Positions 34,667-42,296 of a DNA stretch of 64,000 bases are shown one piece after another; the first letter of the stretch is position 1, and every line of letters starts with the position of its first letter. The translations under genes were made by a program, and so were the position numbers. A model generated the notes under the pieces. That model was not told the DNA's origin. It searched no databases and saw only the letters and a program-made list of their open reading frames with translations. The DNA is from Streptomyces griseoaurantiacus (GTDB lineage: Bacteria > Actinomycetota > Actinomycetes > Streptomycetales > Streptomycetaceae): NCBI GenBank assembly GCA_014656015.1, contig BNBP01000002.1, forward strand, positions 124,001 through 188,000, in the 5' to 3' direction.

Positions 34667-35986
34667 GTGCCCAGCCCCTACCGCGCCCTGTTCGCCGCCC
34701 CCGGCTCCGCCGCGTTCTCCGCCGCCGGGCTGATCGGGCGGATGCCGCTGTCGATGATGGGCATCGGCATCGTGACGATGATCTCCCAGCTCACCGGCCG
34801 CTACGGGCTCGCCGGCGCGCTGTCGGCGACCCTCGCGCTGTCCGCCGCGCTGCTCGGGCCGCAGATCTCGCGCCTCGTCGACCAGTACGGGCAGCGCCGG
34901 GTACTGCGCCCCGCGACCCTCGTGGCGCTGGCCGCCGCGGCCGTGCTGCTGCCCGCCGCGCACCACGGGTGGCCCGACTGGGTGCTCTTCGTGTGCGCGG
35001 CGGGGATCGGCGCCGTGCCGAGCCTGGGCGCGATGATCCGGGCGCGCTGGGCGGCGATCTACCGCGACACCCCGCGGCTCCACACCGCCTACTCCTTCGA
35101 GTCGGTCGTCGACGAGCTGTGTTTCATCTTCGGGCCCATCCTCTCCATCGGGCTGTCCACCCGGTGGTTCCCGGAGGCGGGTCCGCTGCTGGCCGCCTGC
35201 TTCCTCGCGGCGGGCGTCCTCTGGCTGACCTCGCAGCGGGCCACCGAGCCCCCGCCGCATCCGCGCGCGGGCCGGGGCGGCGGCTCCGCCCTGCGCGCGC
35301 CGGGCCTGCAGGTGCTCGTCGGCACCTTCGCGGCGACCGGCGCGATCTTCGGCGCGGTCGACGTGGTGACCGTCGCCTTCGCCGACGAGCAGGGCCACAA
35401 AGGGGCCGCCAGCCTGGTGCTCGCCCTGTACGCCACCGGTTCCTGCCTCGCCGGACTCCTGTTCGGGCTGGTCCGTTTCGCGGGGGCGCCGGAACGCCGC
35501 TGGTTCCTGGGCATCTGCGCCATGGCCGTGAGTATGATCCCGTTCCTACTGGTCGGAAACCTGCCGTCTCTGGCCGTGGCGCTGTTCCTTGCGGGCCTGT
35601 CCGTCGCTCCGACGATGATCACGACGATGGGCCTCATCGAGCAGCACGTACCCCGCGCGAAACTGACCGAGGGCATGACCTGGGTGAGCACCGGGCTCGC
35701 GGTCGGCGTCGCGCTCGGCTCCTCGGTGTCCGGGTGGGTGATCGACGCTTCCGGGGCCAGGGCCGGGTACGGGGTCCCGGTGGTCTCCGGGGCCGTCGCG
35801 GTGGCGGTCGGTCTCCTCGGGTACCGCCGGCTGTCGAGGCCGGTCACGCGGCGGGAGGGGCTTCATGAGCACCACAGCGAGCGGGAACAGCGGCACGGGG
35901 AGCGGCGGACCGGCCTCGGGGAGGTCCGGCCCGAGGCGGCCGGGTACGGGGAGGACCGGGACGGGGAGAACCGCCCCGTGGCGTAA
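34667..35986 (+). CDS. MFS transporter
   Basis: The transporter is 439 residues long with about 11-12 hydrophobic helices. The Asp-rich loop 2-3 motif is degenerate (SRLVDQYGQRRVL). GGAGAG precedes GTG 34667. The last 40 residues are hydrophilic and overlap the next gene by 122 nt in another frame, so the true C-terminus may once have been shorter. The iron-box-like element upstream and the hemH neighbour suggest a role in metal or siderophore traffic, which is not proven. Confidence 0.85.
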   Translation: MPSPYRALFAAPGSAAFSAAGLIGRMPLSMMGIGIVTMISQLTGRYGLAGALSATLALSAALLGPQISRLVDQYGQRRVLRPATLVALAAAAVLLPAAHHGWPDWVLFVCAAGIGAVPSLGAMIRARWAAIYRDTPRLHTAYSFESVVDELCFIFGPILSIGLSTRWFPEAGPLLAACFLAAGVLWLTSQRATEPPPHPRAGRGGGSALRAPGLQVLVGTFAATGAIFGAVDVVTVAFADEQGHKGAASLVLALYATGSCLAGLLFGLVRFAGAPERRWFLGICAMAVSMIPFLLVGNLPSLAVALFLAGLSVAPTMITTMGLIEQHVPRAKLTEGMTWVSTGLAVGVALGSSVSGWVIDASGARAGYGVPVVSGAVAVAVGLLGYRRLSRPVTRREGLHEHHSEREQRHGERRTGLGEVRPEAAGYGEDRDGENRPVA

Positions 35987-37265
35987 CTGGTCGGGCAACA
36001 TCACCGCCCGGCCCGCCCGCCAGGTCGCCCCGGCGTCGGTGGAGGAGGTCTCCGCCGCCGTGCGCCGCGCGGCGGAGGACGGGCTGCGCGTCAAGGCGGT
36101 GGGCACCGGTCACTCCTTCACCTCGATCGCCGCCACCGACGGCCTCCTGATCCGCCCCGATCTGCTGACCGGCATCCGGAGCGTCGACCGCGCGGCCGGC
36201 ACGGTCACCGTCGAGGCCGGCACCCCGCTCAAGCGGCTGAACGAGGCCCTCGCGCGCGAGGGCCTCTCACTCACCAACATGGGCGACATCATGGAGCAGA
36301 CGGTCTCCGGGGCGACCGGCACCGGCACCCACGGCACCGGCCGCGAGTCGGGCTCACTGGCCGCCCAGATCCGGGCACTCGAAATGGTGACGGCCGACGG
36401 CTCGGTGCTGACGTGCTCACCCACGGAGAACCCGGACGTGTTCGCCGCCGCCCGCATCGGGCTCGGCGCCCTCGGTGTCGTCACCGCGGTCACCTTCGCC
36501 GTGGAGCCGGTCTTCCTGCTCTCCGCGCGCGAGGAAGGGATGCGCCTGGACCGGGTACTGGCCGAGTTCGACCAACTGTGGGCCGAGAACGAGCACTTCG
36601 AGTTCTACTGGTTCCCGCACACCGGCAACACCAACACCAAGCGCAACAACCGCAGCGCCGGCCCGCGCCGGCCGGTGCACTGGGCGAGGACCTGGTACGA
36701 GGACGAGTTCCTCTCCAACGGCCTCTTCCGCGCCGTCAACCACCTGGGCCGCGCGGTGCCCGCGACCATCCCCACGATCGCGAGGGTCGCCAGCCGGGGC
36801 ATGCCCACGCGGACGTACACCGACCTCCCCTACCGGGTCTTCACCTCCCCGCGCCGCGTGCGCTTCATGGAGATGGAGTACGCCGTCCCGCGCGCCGCCC
36901 TGCCCGACACGCTGCGGGAGTTGAAGGCGATGGTGGACCGCTCGCCGCTGCGGGTCAGCTTCCCGGTGGAGGTCCGCACCTGCCCGGCCGACGACATCCC
37001 GCTGTCCACCGCCTCCGGCCGGGACAGCGCCTACGTGGCCGTGCACATGTTCCGCGGCACGCCGTACCAGGCGTACTTCACCGCCGCCGAGCGGATCTTC
37101 ACGGCGCACGAGGGGCGCCCGCACTGGGGCAAGATGCACACCCGCGACGCCGAGTACTTCGCGGCGTCCTATCCGCGCTTCGGCGAGTTCACGGCGCTCC
37201 GGGACCGGCTGGACCCGGACGGCCGCTTCCAGAACGACTACTTGCGGCGTGTGTTGGGGAGATAG
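35865..37265 (+). CDS. FAD-linked sugar-lactone oxidase (D-arabinono-1,4-lactone oxidase family)
   Basis: The 466-residue enzyme oxidises aldonolactones or alditols using FAD. The FAD-binding domain includes VKAVGTGHSFTSIAATDGLLI (GHS region) and SGATGTGTHGTG. The C-terminal ALO domain ends with HWGKMHTRDAEYF, YPRFGEFTALRDRLDP and GRFQNDYL, which are diagnostic. ATG 35865 follows GGGAGGGG. The first 40 residues are Gly/Ser/Arg-rich and overlap the upstream MFS gene. It is co-transcribed with the MFS gene, although the functional link is unclear. Confidence 0.92.
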   Translation: MSTTASGNSGTGSGGPASGRSGPRRPGTGRTGTGRTAPWRNWSGNITARPARQVAPASVEEVSAAVRRAAEDGLRVKAVGTGHSFTSIAATDGLLIRPDLLTGIRSVDRAAGTVTVEAGTPLKRLNEALAREGLSLTNMGDIMEQTVSGATGTGTHGTGRESGSLAAQIRALEMVTADGSVLTCSPTENPDVFAAARIGLGALGVVTAVTFAVEPVFLLSAREEGMRLDRVLAEFDQLWAENEHFEFYWFPHTGNTNTKRNNRSAGPRRPVHWARTWYEDEFLSNGLFRAVNHLGRAVPATIPTIARVASRGMPTRTYTDLPYRVFTSPRRVRFMEMEYAVPRAALPDTLRELKAMVDRSPLRVSFPVEVRTCPADDIPLSTASGRDSAYVAVHMFRGTPYQAYFTAAERIFTAHEGRPHWGKMHTRDAEYFAASYPRFGEFTALRDRLDPDGRFQNDYLRRVLGR

Positions 37266-37642
37266 GTACCTGGCTCGCGGCACCTCGGGACGGCCTACCC
37301 ACCGGACCCTCGGGAGCGCACTGTTCCCGAGAAGTCCGACGGCGTGGTGATCCACGAAGGTGGTCCGAATGGAGTACTGTTGCGAGCCCTGGGTCCCGGG
37401 TCCCATCAGGGTGTCCGGGACCGTGCTGGACCGCCGGGAGGGAGAGTGCGTTGCACAGAGTGACTGAGCTCGTCACTCAGCGTTGCGATCAGGTAACCGT
37501 GCCATAACGGCGTTTCAGGGCTCGCGCCCGACACGCCGGGCAACTCGGCAAGGTTGTGGCAGGCTGCACCCGGGCAGGCCACACTCGACTAGCGGAAGCA
37601 GCGACGCACGTGACGTCGGCAGGCACCACCCGGGAGGTCCCC
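37266..37642. other. 377-bp upstream region of sepH
   Basis: It holds a 7-bp stem GAGTGAC/GTCACTC (37458-37478) and otherwise no recognisable gene. Nothing tRNA-like is seen. The sepH promoter must be here; I could not place it with confidence. Confidence 0.5.
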
Positions 37643-38677
37643 ATGCCCGAACTGCGTGTCGTGGCCGTCTCCAATGACGGCACACGGCTGGTGCTGAAGG
37701 CTGCGGACAGCACGGAGTACACGCTTCCGATTGACGAACGGCTCCGCGCCGCCGTGCGCGGCGACCGTCCCCGCCTCGGCCAGATCGAGATCGAGGTGGA
37801 GAGCCATCTCCGCCCCCGTGACATCCAGGCCCGTATAAGAGCAGGTGCCTCCGCGGAGGAGGTCGCCCAGCTCGCCGGCATCCCCGTGGACCGCGTCCGC
37901 CGGTTCGAGGGTCCGGTGCTGGCCGAGCGCGCCTTCATGGCGGAGCGGGCCCGCAAGACCCCCGTCCGCCGCCCCGGCGAGAACGCCGGTCCCCTGCTCG
38001 GCGAGGCCGTGCAGGAGCGACTGCTGCTGCGCGGCGCCGAGAAGGACACCGTCCAGTGGGACTCCTGGCGCCGGGACGACGGCACTTGGGAGGTTCTGCT
38101 CGTCTACCGGGTCGCGGGCGAACCGCACTCGGCGAGCTGGACGTACGACCCGCCGCGTCGCCTCGTGCAGGCCGTGGACGAGGAGGCGCGCTCGCTGATC
38201 GGCGAGTCCGAGGACCTCGCCGCGCCCGAGCCGAGCTTCCCGTTCGTGCCCCGGATCGCCCGGCTGCCGCGCGACCGTCCGCTGGACCGCGCCCTGGACC
38301 GGCAGACGGAGCGCCCCGTACTGCCCGCGCAGGTGCCCGAGCCCGAGGAGGGCGCGGGCGAACGCGACTCGCTGACCAGCCTGCTGGAGGCGGTGCCGAG
38401 CTTCCGGGGCGACCTGGTGGTCCCGGAGCCGCCCGCGGAGCCCGAGGACGAGCCCACGGAGGAACCCGCCGCGGAGGAGCCGCCGGCGCCGGCGGCCTCG
38501 GCCGGTTCGGCCTACGCCGATGTGCTGATGCCGCGTTCGGTGACCAGCCACCGCGACCGGCTGATCGGCTCCACCGACCGGCAGGCCGAGGCGGACGGCG
38601 TCCGCCCGGGCCGTCGGGCGGCCGTGCCGAGCTGGGACGAGATCGTGTTCGGCACCCGCCGCAAGAAGCAGGAGTAG
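37643..38677 (+). CDS. sepH: SepH, FtsZ-binding cell division protein
   Basis: SepH (344 residues, DUF3071) binds FtsZ and promotes Z-ring assembly in actinobacteria. The N-terminal domain (1 to about 160) contains the helix-turn-helix GASAEEVAQLAGIPVDRVRRFE essential in the family. WDSWRRDDGTWEV and SWTYDPPRRLVQAVDEEA follow. The C-terminal half is acidic, Pro/Glu-rich and disordered, ending in a conserved basic tail VPSWDEIVFGTRRKKQE. GGGAGG precedes ATG 37643. Confidence 0.95.
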   Translation: MPELRVVAVSNDGTRLVLKAADSTEYTLPIDERLRAAVRGDRPRLGQIEIEVESHLRPRDIQARIRAGASAEEVAQLAGIPVDRVRRFEGPVLAERAFMAERARKTPVRRPGENAGPLLGEAVQERLLLRGAEKDTVQWDSWRRDDGTWEVLLVYRVAGEPHSASWTYDPPRRLVQAVDEEARSLIGESEDLAAPEPSFPFVPRIARLPRDRPLDRALDRQTERPVLPAQVPEPEEGAGERDSLTSLLEAVPSFRGDLVVPEPPAEPEDEPTEEPAAEEPPAPAASAGSAYADVLMPRSVTSHRDRLIGSTDRQAEADGVRPGRRAAVPSWDEIVFGTRRKKQE

Positions 38678-38843
38678 CGGGAGCCGACACGGGGTCCGAT
38701 CTGCTCCCTCGGTCCCCGTGGCACCTCGGCACGGTGGTCACCGACAGCCGGTCAACCCGGCGCCGTGGTGGCCACGTTCGTGTGGGGACCGATTTCCGGC
38801 TGACCGACCGGCAAGCCCCGGATGACGGAACGTCAAGCGCGAG

Positions 38844-38877
38844 GCGGGGCCCGTACCTCATCCGGTACGGGCCCCGC
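38844..38877 (+). terminator. Intrinsic terminator downstream of sepH
   Basis: GCGGGGCCCGTACC (38844-38857) pairs perfectly with GGTACGGGCCCCGC (38864-38877), 6-nt loop, followed by TTT. It separates sepH from the convergent sulfurtransferase gene. Confidence 0.85.
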
Positions 38878-38898
38878 TTTCGTGTACGCGCTCCGCGG

Positions 38899-39774
38899 TC
38901 ACTGCGGGTCGGGACCCACCGCCACCGGACGGCCGGGGTCGGCACTCCACTCCGACCAGGAGCCCACGTACAGCGCCGCCGGGACGCCCGCTACGGCGAG
39001 CGCCAGCACCTGGTGCGCGGCGGAGACGCCGGAGCCGCAGTACACGCCCACCTCGGTGCCCTCCGTGACACCCAGCGCCTTGAAGCGGTCGGCGAGTTCG
39101 GCGGCGGGCAGCAGCGTGCCGGCCGCGGTCGCGTTCTCCGTCGTCGGCGCCGAGACCGCGCCCGGGATGTGGCCGCCGACCGGGTCGATCGGCTCGACCT
39201 CGCCCCGGTACCGCTCCCCCGCCCGCGCGTCGAGCAGCACCCCGGTCCGGGCCAGCGCCGCCGCCCCGTCCGCGTCGAGCAGCGGGAGCGCGCCCGGACG
39301 CGGCCGGAAGTCGCCGGGCTCCGGCTCCTCGGCCCCGGTGGCCGACGGCCCGTCCCAGGCGGCGATCCCGCCGTCCAGCACCCGCACGTCCGGATGCCCG
39401 GCCCAGCGCAGCAGCCACCAGGCGCGCGCCGCCGCCCAGCCCTGGCCGCCGTCGTAGACGACCACGGGGCGGTCCTCACGGACACCGGCGGCACGCATGG
39501 CCGCGCCGAAGTGCTCCACGTCGGGCAGCGGATGACGCCCGGCCGGTCCCGGCGGCCCGGCGAGGTCCGCGTCCAGGTCCACGTAGACGGCGCCCGGCAG
39601 ATGGCCCGCCGCGTGGGCGGCCCGGCCGTCGAAGGGGGCCTGACCGGAGGCCGTGGCGGTGCTCAGCTGCCAGCGGACGTCGAGCAGCACGGGCGCGGCG
39701 GAGCCGGCCGGCCGCTCCGGCGCGGGGTCCGCCAGGAGACCGGCCAGCTCGGATGCGGAGATGATGGCATTCAT
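38899..39774 (-). CDS. Two-domain rhodanese-type sulfurtransferase
   Basis: The 291-residue enzyme transfers sulfane sulfur from thiosulfate or 3-mercaptopyruvate. The inactive N-terminal rhodanese domain (1-140) includes VLLDVRW, GHLPGAVYVDLD and LDGG. The active C-terminal domain has VLLDAR, GHIPGAV and Cys246 in YCGSGVSA. CGSGVSA is close to loops of both thiosulfate and mercaptopyruvate sulfurtransferases, so the donor is uncertain. ATG 39774 follows GGGAGG at 9 nt; ATG 39783 is less likely. Confidence 0.92.
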   Translation of the reverse strand: MNAIISASELAGLLADPAPERPAGSAAPVLLDVRWQLSTATASGQAPFDGRAAHAAGHLPGAVYVDLDADLAGPPGPAGRHPLPDVEHFGAAMRAAGVREDRPVVVYDGGQGWAAARAWWLLRWAGHPDVRVLDGGIAAWDGPSATGAEEPEPGDFRPRPGALPLLDADGAAALARTGVLLDARAGERYRGEVEPIDPVGGHIPGAVSAPTTENATAAGTLLPAAELADRFKALGVTEGTEVGVYCGSGVSAAHQVLALAVAGVPAALYVGSWSEWSADPGRPVAVGPDPQ

Positions 39775-40093
39775 GGCTCCCATCCTCCCGCACGGGGTGG
39801 CCACTTCCCCGCGATCCGGCTACCCTTCCGGCCGGACGGTTCCGATCACCCCGCGTACGGGATCGGACACCATCTGTACAGCCGAACGTCACCGCGCGGC
39901 CATCGCCCGGCAACGGACGGGACATCGCACCCCCGAGGTCCCCCGCGGTGAGGCACCGACGACGGCGCGGCCCGGCAACGGACCCGACCCGCGGTGCGAC
40001 CATCGGCACGAAGCGTGCACCGGCGCGACCGCGACAGGCCGCACGCAGGCGAAGCGGACCGGCCACCGCCAAGGGGCCGAGAAGAGAGTGACC
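39775..40093. other. 319-bp divergent intergenic region with a 14-bp direct repeat
   Basis: GCCCGGCAACGGAC occurs at 39905-39918 and again at 39970-39983 (65 bp apart). A 7-bp stem TCCGATC/GATCGGA lies at 39841-39867. These may be regulatory sites for one or both divergent genes. No gene is seen. Confidence 0.45.
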
Positions 40094-40960
40094 ATGACCG
40101 AGGCACGTCGGCCGGCCGGCCCGAACGGCACCGCGCCCGCCCGTCCCGCACCCGGCACACCCTGCTGGGTGAGCCTGATGGCGCACGGCACGGCCGCGAC
40201 CCAGGACTTCTACCAGGAGCTGTTCGGCTGGGAGTTCCGTCCCGGCTCCGGGCGGCTCGGCCCGTATGTGCGGGCCCTGCTGGCGGGCCGGGAAGTGGCC
40301 GGCATCGGGCACATGCCGCCCGACCAGGAGCTCCCGGTGGCCTGGACGCCGTACTTCGCCTGCGAGGACGCCGACGCGACGGCGGAGACCGTGCGCCACT
40401 GCGGCGGCACGGTGGGCGTCGGCCCCCTGGACGCGGGTGCGGACGGCAGGATGGCCGTCGCCGTCGACCCGATGGGGGCGGTCTTCGGCATCTGGCAGCC
40501 GACGGTTCACGGGGGTGCGGAGCCGGCGGAGGGGCCCGGCACACCCGTGTGGAACGAACTGCTGACCTACGAGTCCACCGGGGTGACGAAGTTCTACCGC
40601 AACGTCTTCGGCTACGAGGACGGGGAGGAGGCGGAGACGGCGGAGGCGCGGGACCCGGCGGCGGACGTCGAGGGCACGGCCGGGCCCGCCGATGCGGCCG
40701 ACCCCGTCGACCGGGTCGTCCTGCGCCGCCGCGGCCGCCCGGTCGCCACCGTGCGCGGGATGGGCCAGGCCCTCCCCCGCGACCGGGGCGCGCACTGGGT
40801 GACGTACTTCCGGGTGGCCGACGTCGACGCGGCCGCGGCCCGGGTGACGGCCCTGGGCGGGCAGGTCCTCGAACCGCCCCACGAGGGCCCGCACGGCAGG
40901 ACGGCCACGGTCACCGACCCGGAGGGCGCGCTGTTCGCGCTGCTGCGGCGGCCGCGCTGA
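40094..40960 (+). CDS. VOC-family protein with two glyoxalase-like domains
   Basis: The 288-residue protein duplicates the betaalphabetabetabeta VOC fold. Domain 1 (about 22-130) includes PCWVSLMAHGTAATQDFYQE and MAVAVDPMGAVFGIWQ. Domain 2 (about 145-285) includes VWNELLTYESTGVTKFY and TVTDPEGALFALL, interrupted by an acidic Ala/Asp/Glu-rich loop of about 25 residues. Metal ligands are not obvious. Such proteins often bind antibiotics, act as dioxygenase-like enzymes or serve resistance; the role here is unknown. An upstream in-frame GTG at 40088 is an alternative start. Confidence 0.85.
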   Translation: MTEARRPAGPNGTAPARPAPGTPCWVSLMAHGTAATQDFYQELFGWEFRPGSGRLGPYVRALLAGREVAGIGHMPPDQELPVAWTPYFACEDADATAETVRHCGGTVGVGPLDAGADGRMAVAVDPMGAVFGIWQPTVHGGAEPAEGPGTPVWNELLTYESTGVTKFYRNVFGYEDGEEAETAEARDPAADVEGTAGPADAADPVDRVVLRRRGRPVATVRGMGQALPRDRGAHWVTYFRVADVDAAAARVTALGGQVLEPPHEGPHGRTATVTDPEGALFALLRRPR

Positions 40961-41014
40961 CGAAGGCGGGAGCGCCGACGGAGGCAGGCCGCCGCGAGAG
41001 CCGCGGCCCCATGC

Positions 41015-41905
41015 TCAGGTCCGCTTCCTCAGCAGTCCGGTGATCGCCGCGCCCGTCTCCTCGGTGAGCACGCCCTCGCAGGGGATGCCGAGTCGGTCCG
41101 CGAGCGTCCTGCCGTACAGGTCGACGGCGGACTCGGCGAGGTCCGCGAACGCCGCCCCGGCGACCCGGGCGCGACGCCAGGCCATGGCGGCCGTGACGAC
41201 GCCGGCGAGCGCCGAGGGCCACCACACGAGGCCCACCGCGAGATAGCCGAGGGACCAGGCCGCCAGCCGGGTCGCGGCGGCGAGGCGGGCGCGGGCCGCG
41301 CCGATCTCCGTGCGGACGTCCTCGGGAAGCGTGAGCCAGAGCCGGGGCCACGCGGAGGTGAGGTCGAGCCGGTAGGTCTCCCAGATCCTGGTGTCCACGG
41401 CGGCCAGCCGGTCGCCCAGCCAGAACGACCGGGCCGGCCGGGCGAGGGCGATCCGGTTGCGCCGGGCGTTGCAGACGTGGGCCCGCTCCCGGGCGGCGGC
41501 CGCCTCCTCGGCAAAGGTGCGCGTGGCCGCCTCCAGCAGGGCCGCCTCGTAGTCCCTCCTGGCCTCGTCCCAGCGCCGTCTGCGCCGCTCGACCAGGCGC
41601 CGCGGGCGGTCGGCGAGCCACAGCCGCTCCAGGGCCGCGCCGAGGGCGCCGGCCGCCAGCCCCAGTCCCGCCGAGGCGGCCAGCAGCCCGGCCAGGGCGA
41701 GGACGAGGGTGCCCGTGTTGCGCAGCGCGGGTTCCGTCGACAGCCGGTCGAGGCGTTCGGTCAGTGGGCCGAGGCGGTACCAGTGCCGCTGTCCGAGCGT
41801 CGTCCCGGCGGCGGCCACGCACAGCAGCAGCGCGCCGGGGCCCAACAGCAGGGCCAGCCAGCGTTCGGCCAGCTTCCCGCCGAGCGCCTCCAGGAACTTG
41901 ATCAC
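41015..41905 (-). CDS. Hypothetical membrane protein of the CHAT-linked cassette
   Basis: The 296-residue protein has hydrophobic segments near the N-terminus (WLALLLGPGALLLCVAAAG and TGTLVLALAGLLAASAGLGLAAG). A basic helical region (RRRRRWDEARRDYEAALLEAATRTFAEEA) and one more membrane segment (LAAWSLGYLAVGLVWWPSALAGVVTAAM) follow. I recognise no family. Its GTG overlaps the stop of the preceding small gene by 3 nt, so they are co-translated. In the context of a divergent caspase-like protease it could be the membrane effector or target (inference). Confidence 0.75.
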   Translation of the reverse strand: MIKFLEALGGKLAERWLALLLGPGALLLCVAAAGTTLGQRHWYRLGPLTERLDRLSTEPALRNTGTLVLALAGLLAASAGLGLAAGALGAALERLWLADRPRRLVERRRRRWDEARRDYEAALLEAATRTFAEEAAAARERAHVCNARRNRIALARPARSFWLGDRLAAVDTRIWETYRLDLTSAWPRLWLTLPEDVRTEIGAARARLAAATRLAAWSLGYLAVGLVWWPSALAGVVTAAMAWRRARVAGAAFADLAESAVDLYGRTLADRLGIPCEGVLTEETGAAITGLLRKRT

Positions 41906-42273
41906 GGCCGGAGCCTGGTCAGGGCCATCGGCCGCCGGTGCACCGGGCAGGGGACCGGCCGCGCGCCCGGCACCTCGACGCGGGCGCAGGTGCCGCCGGG
42001 GCAGGTGTGGACCTCCAGTTCCCGATGCCCGTCGCCCGCGCCCGGCCAGCCCTCGTAGGGCGAGCGGACCGGGCCGAGTCCCGCGGCGTGGCCGGCCCGC
42101 AACAGCGCGTCCTCCAGGTCGTCGAAGTCGTCCGCGAGTTCGTCCGGCGGGACGCCCGCGCGCACCCGCTCGACGATCGACTCCGCGAGTGCCCGTATCT
42201 CCGGCGTCACGCGCACCGCGTCACCGTCGAGGGTCAGGCGCCCGCACAGCACCCCGAGTTGATCAGCCGTCAC
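41902..42273 (-). CDS. Small putative zinc-binding protein linked to the CHAT gene
   Basis: The 123-residue protein has a helical N-terminal two thirds (VTADQLGVLCGRL, then IRALAESIVERVRAGVPPDELADDF). The tail has CPGGTC, 11 residues, then CPVH, plausible ligands of one zinc ion. GTG 42273 lies only 23 bp from the divergent CHAT gene start and has no ribosome site; TATCCT about 10-15 nt before it may be a -10 box of a leaderless message. The location makes it a candidate adaptor or regulator of the protease. Confidence 0.7.
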   Translation of the reverse strand: MTADQLGVLCGRLTLDGDAVRVTPEIRALAESIVERVRAGVPPDELADDFDDLEDALLRAGHAAGLGPVRSPYEGWPGAGDGHRELEVHTCPGGTCARVEVPGARPVPCPVHRRPMALTRLRP

Positions 42274-42296
42274 CGTACGGAGGATAGCCTCGTGGG

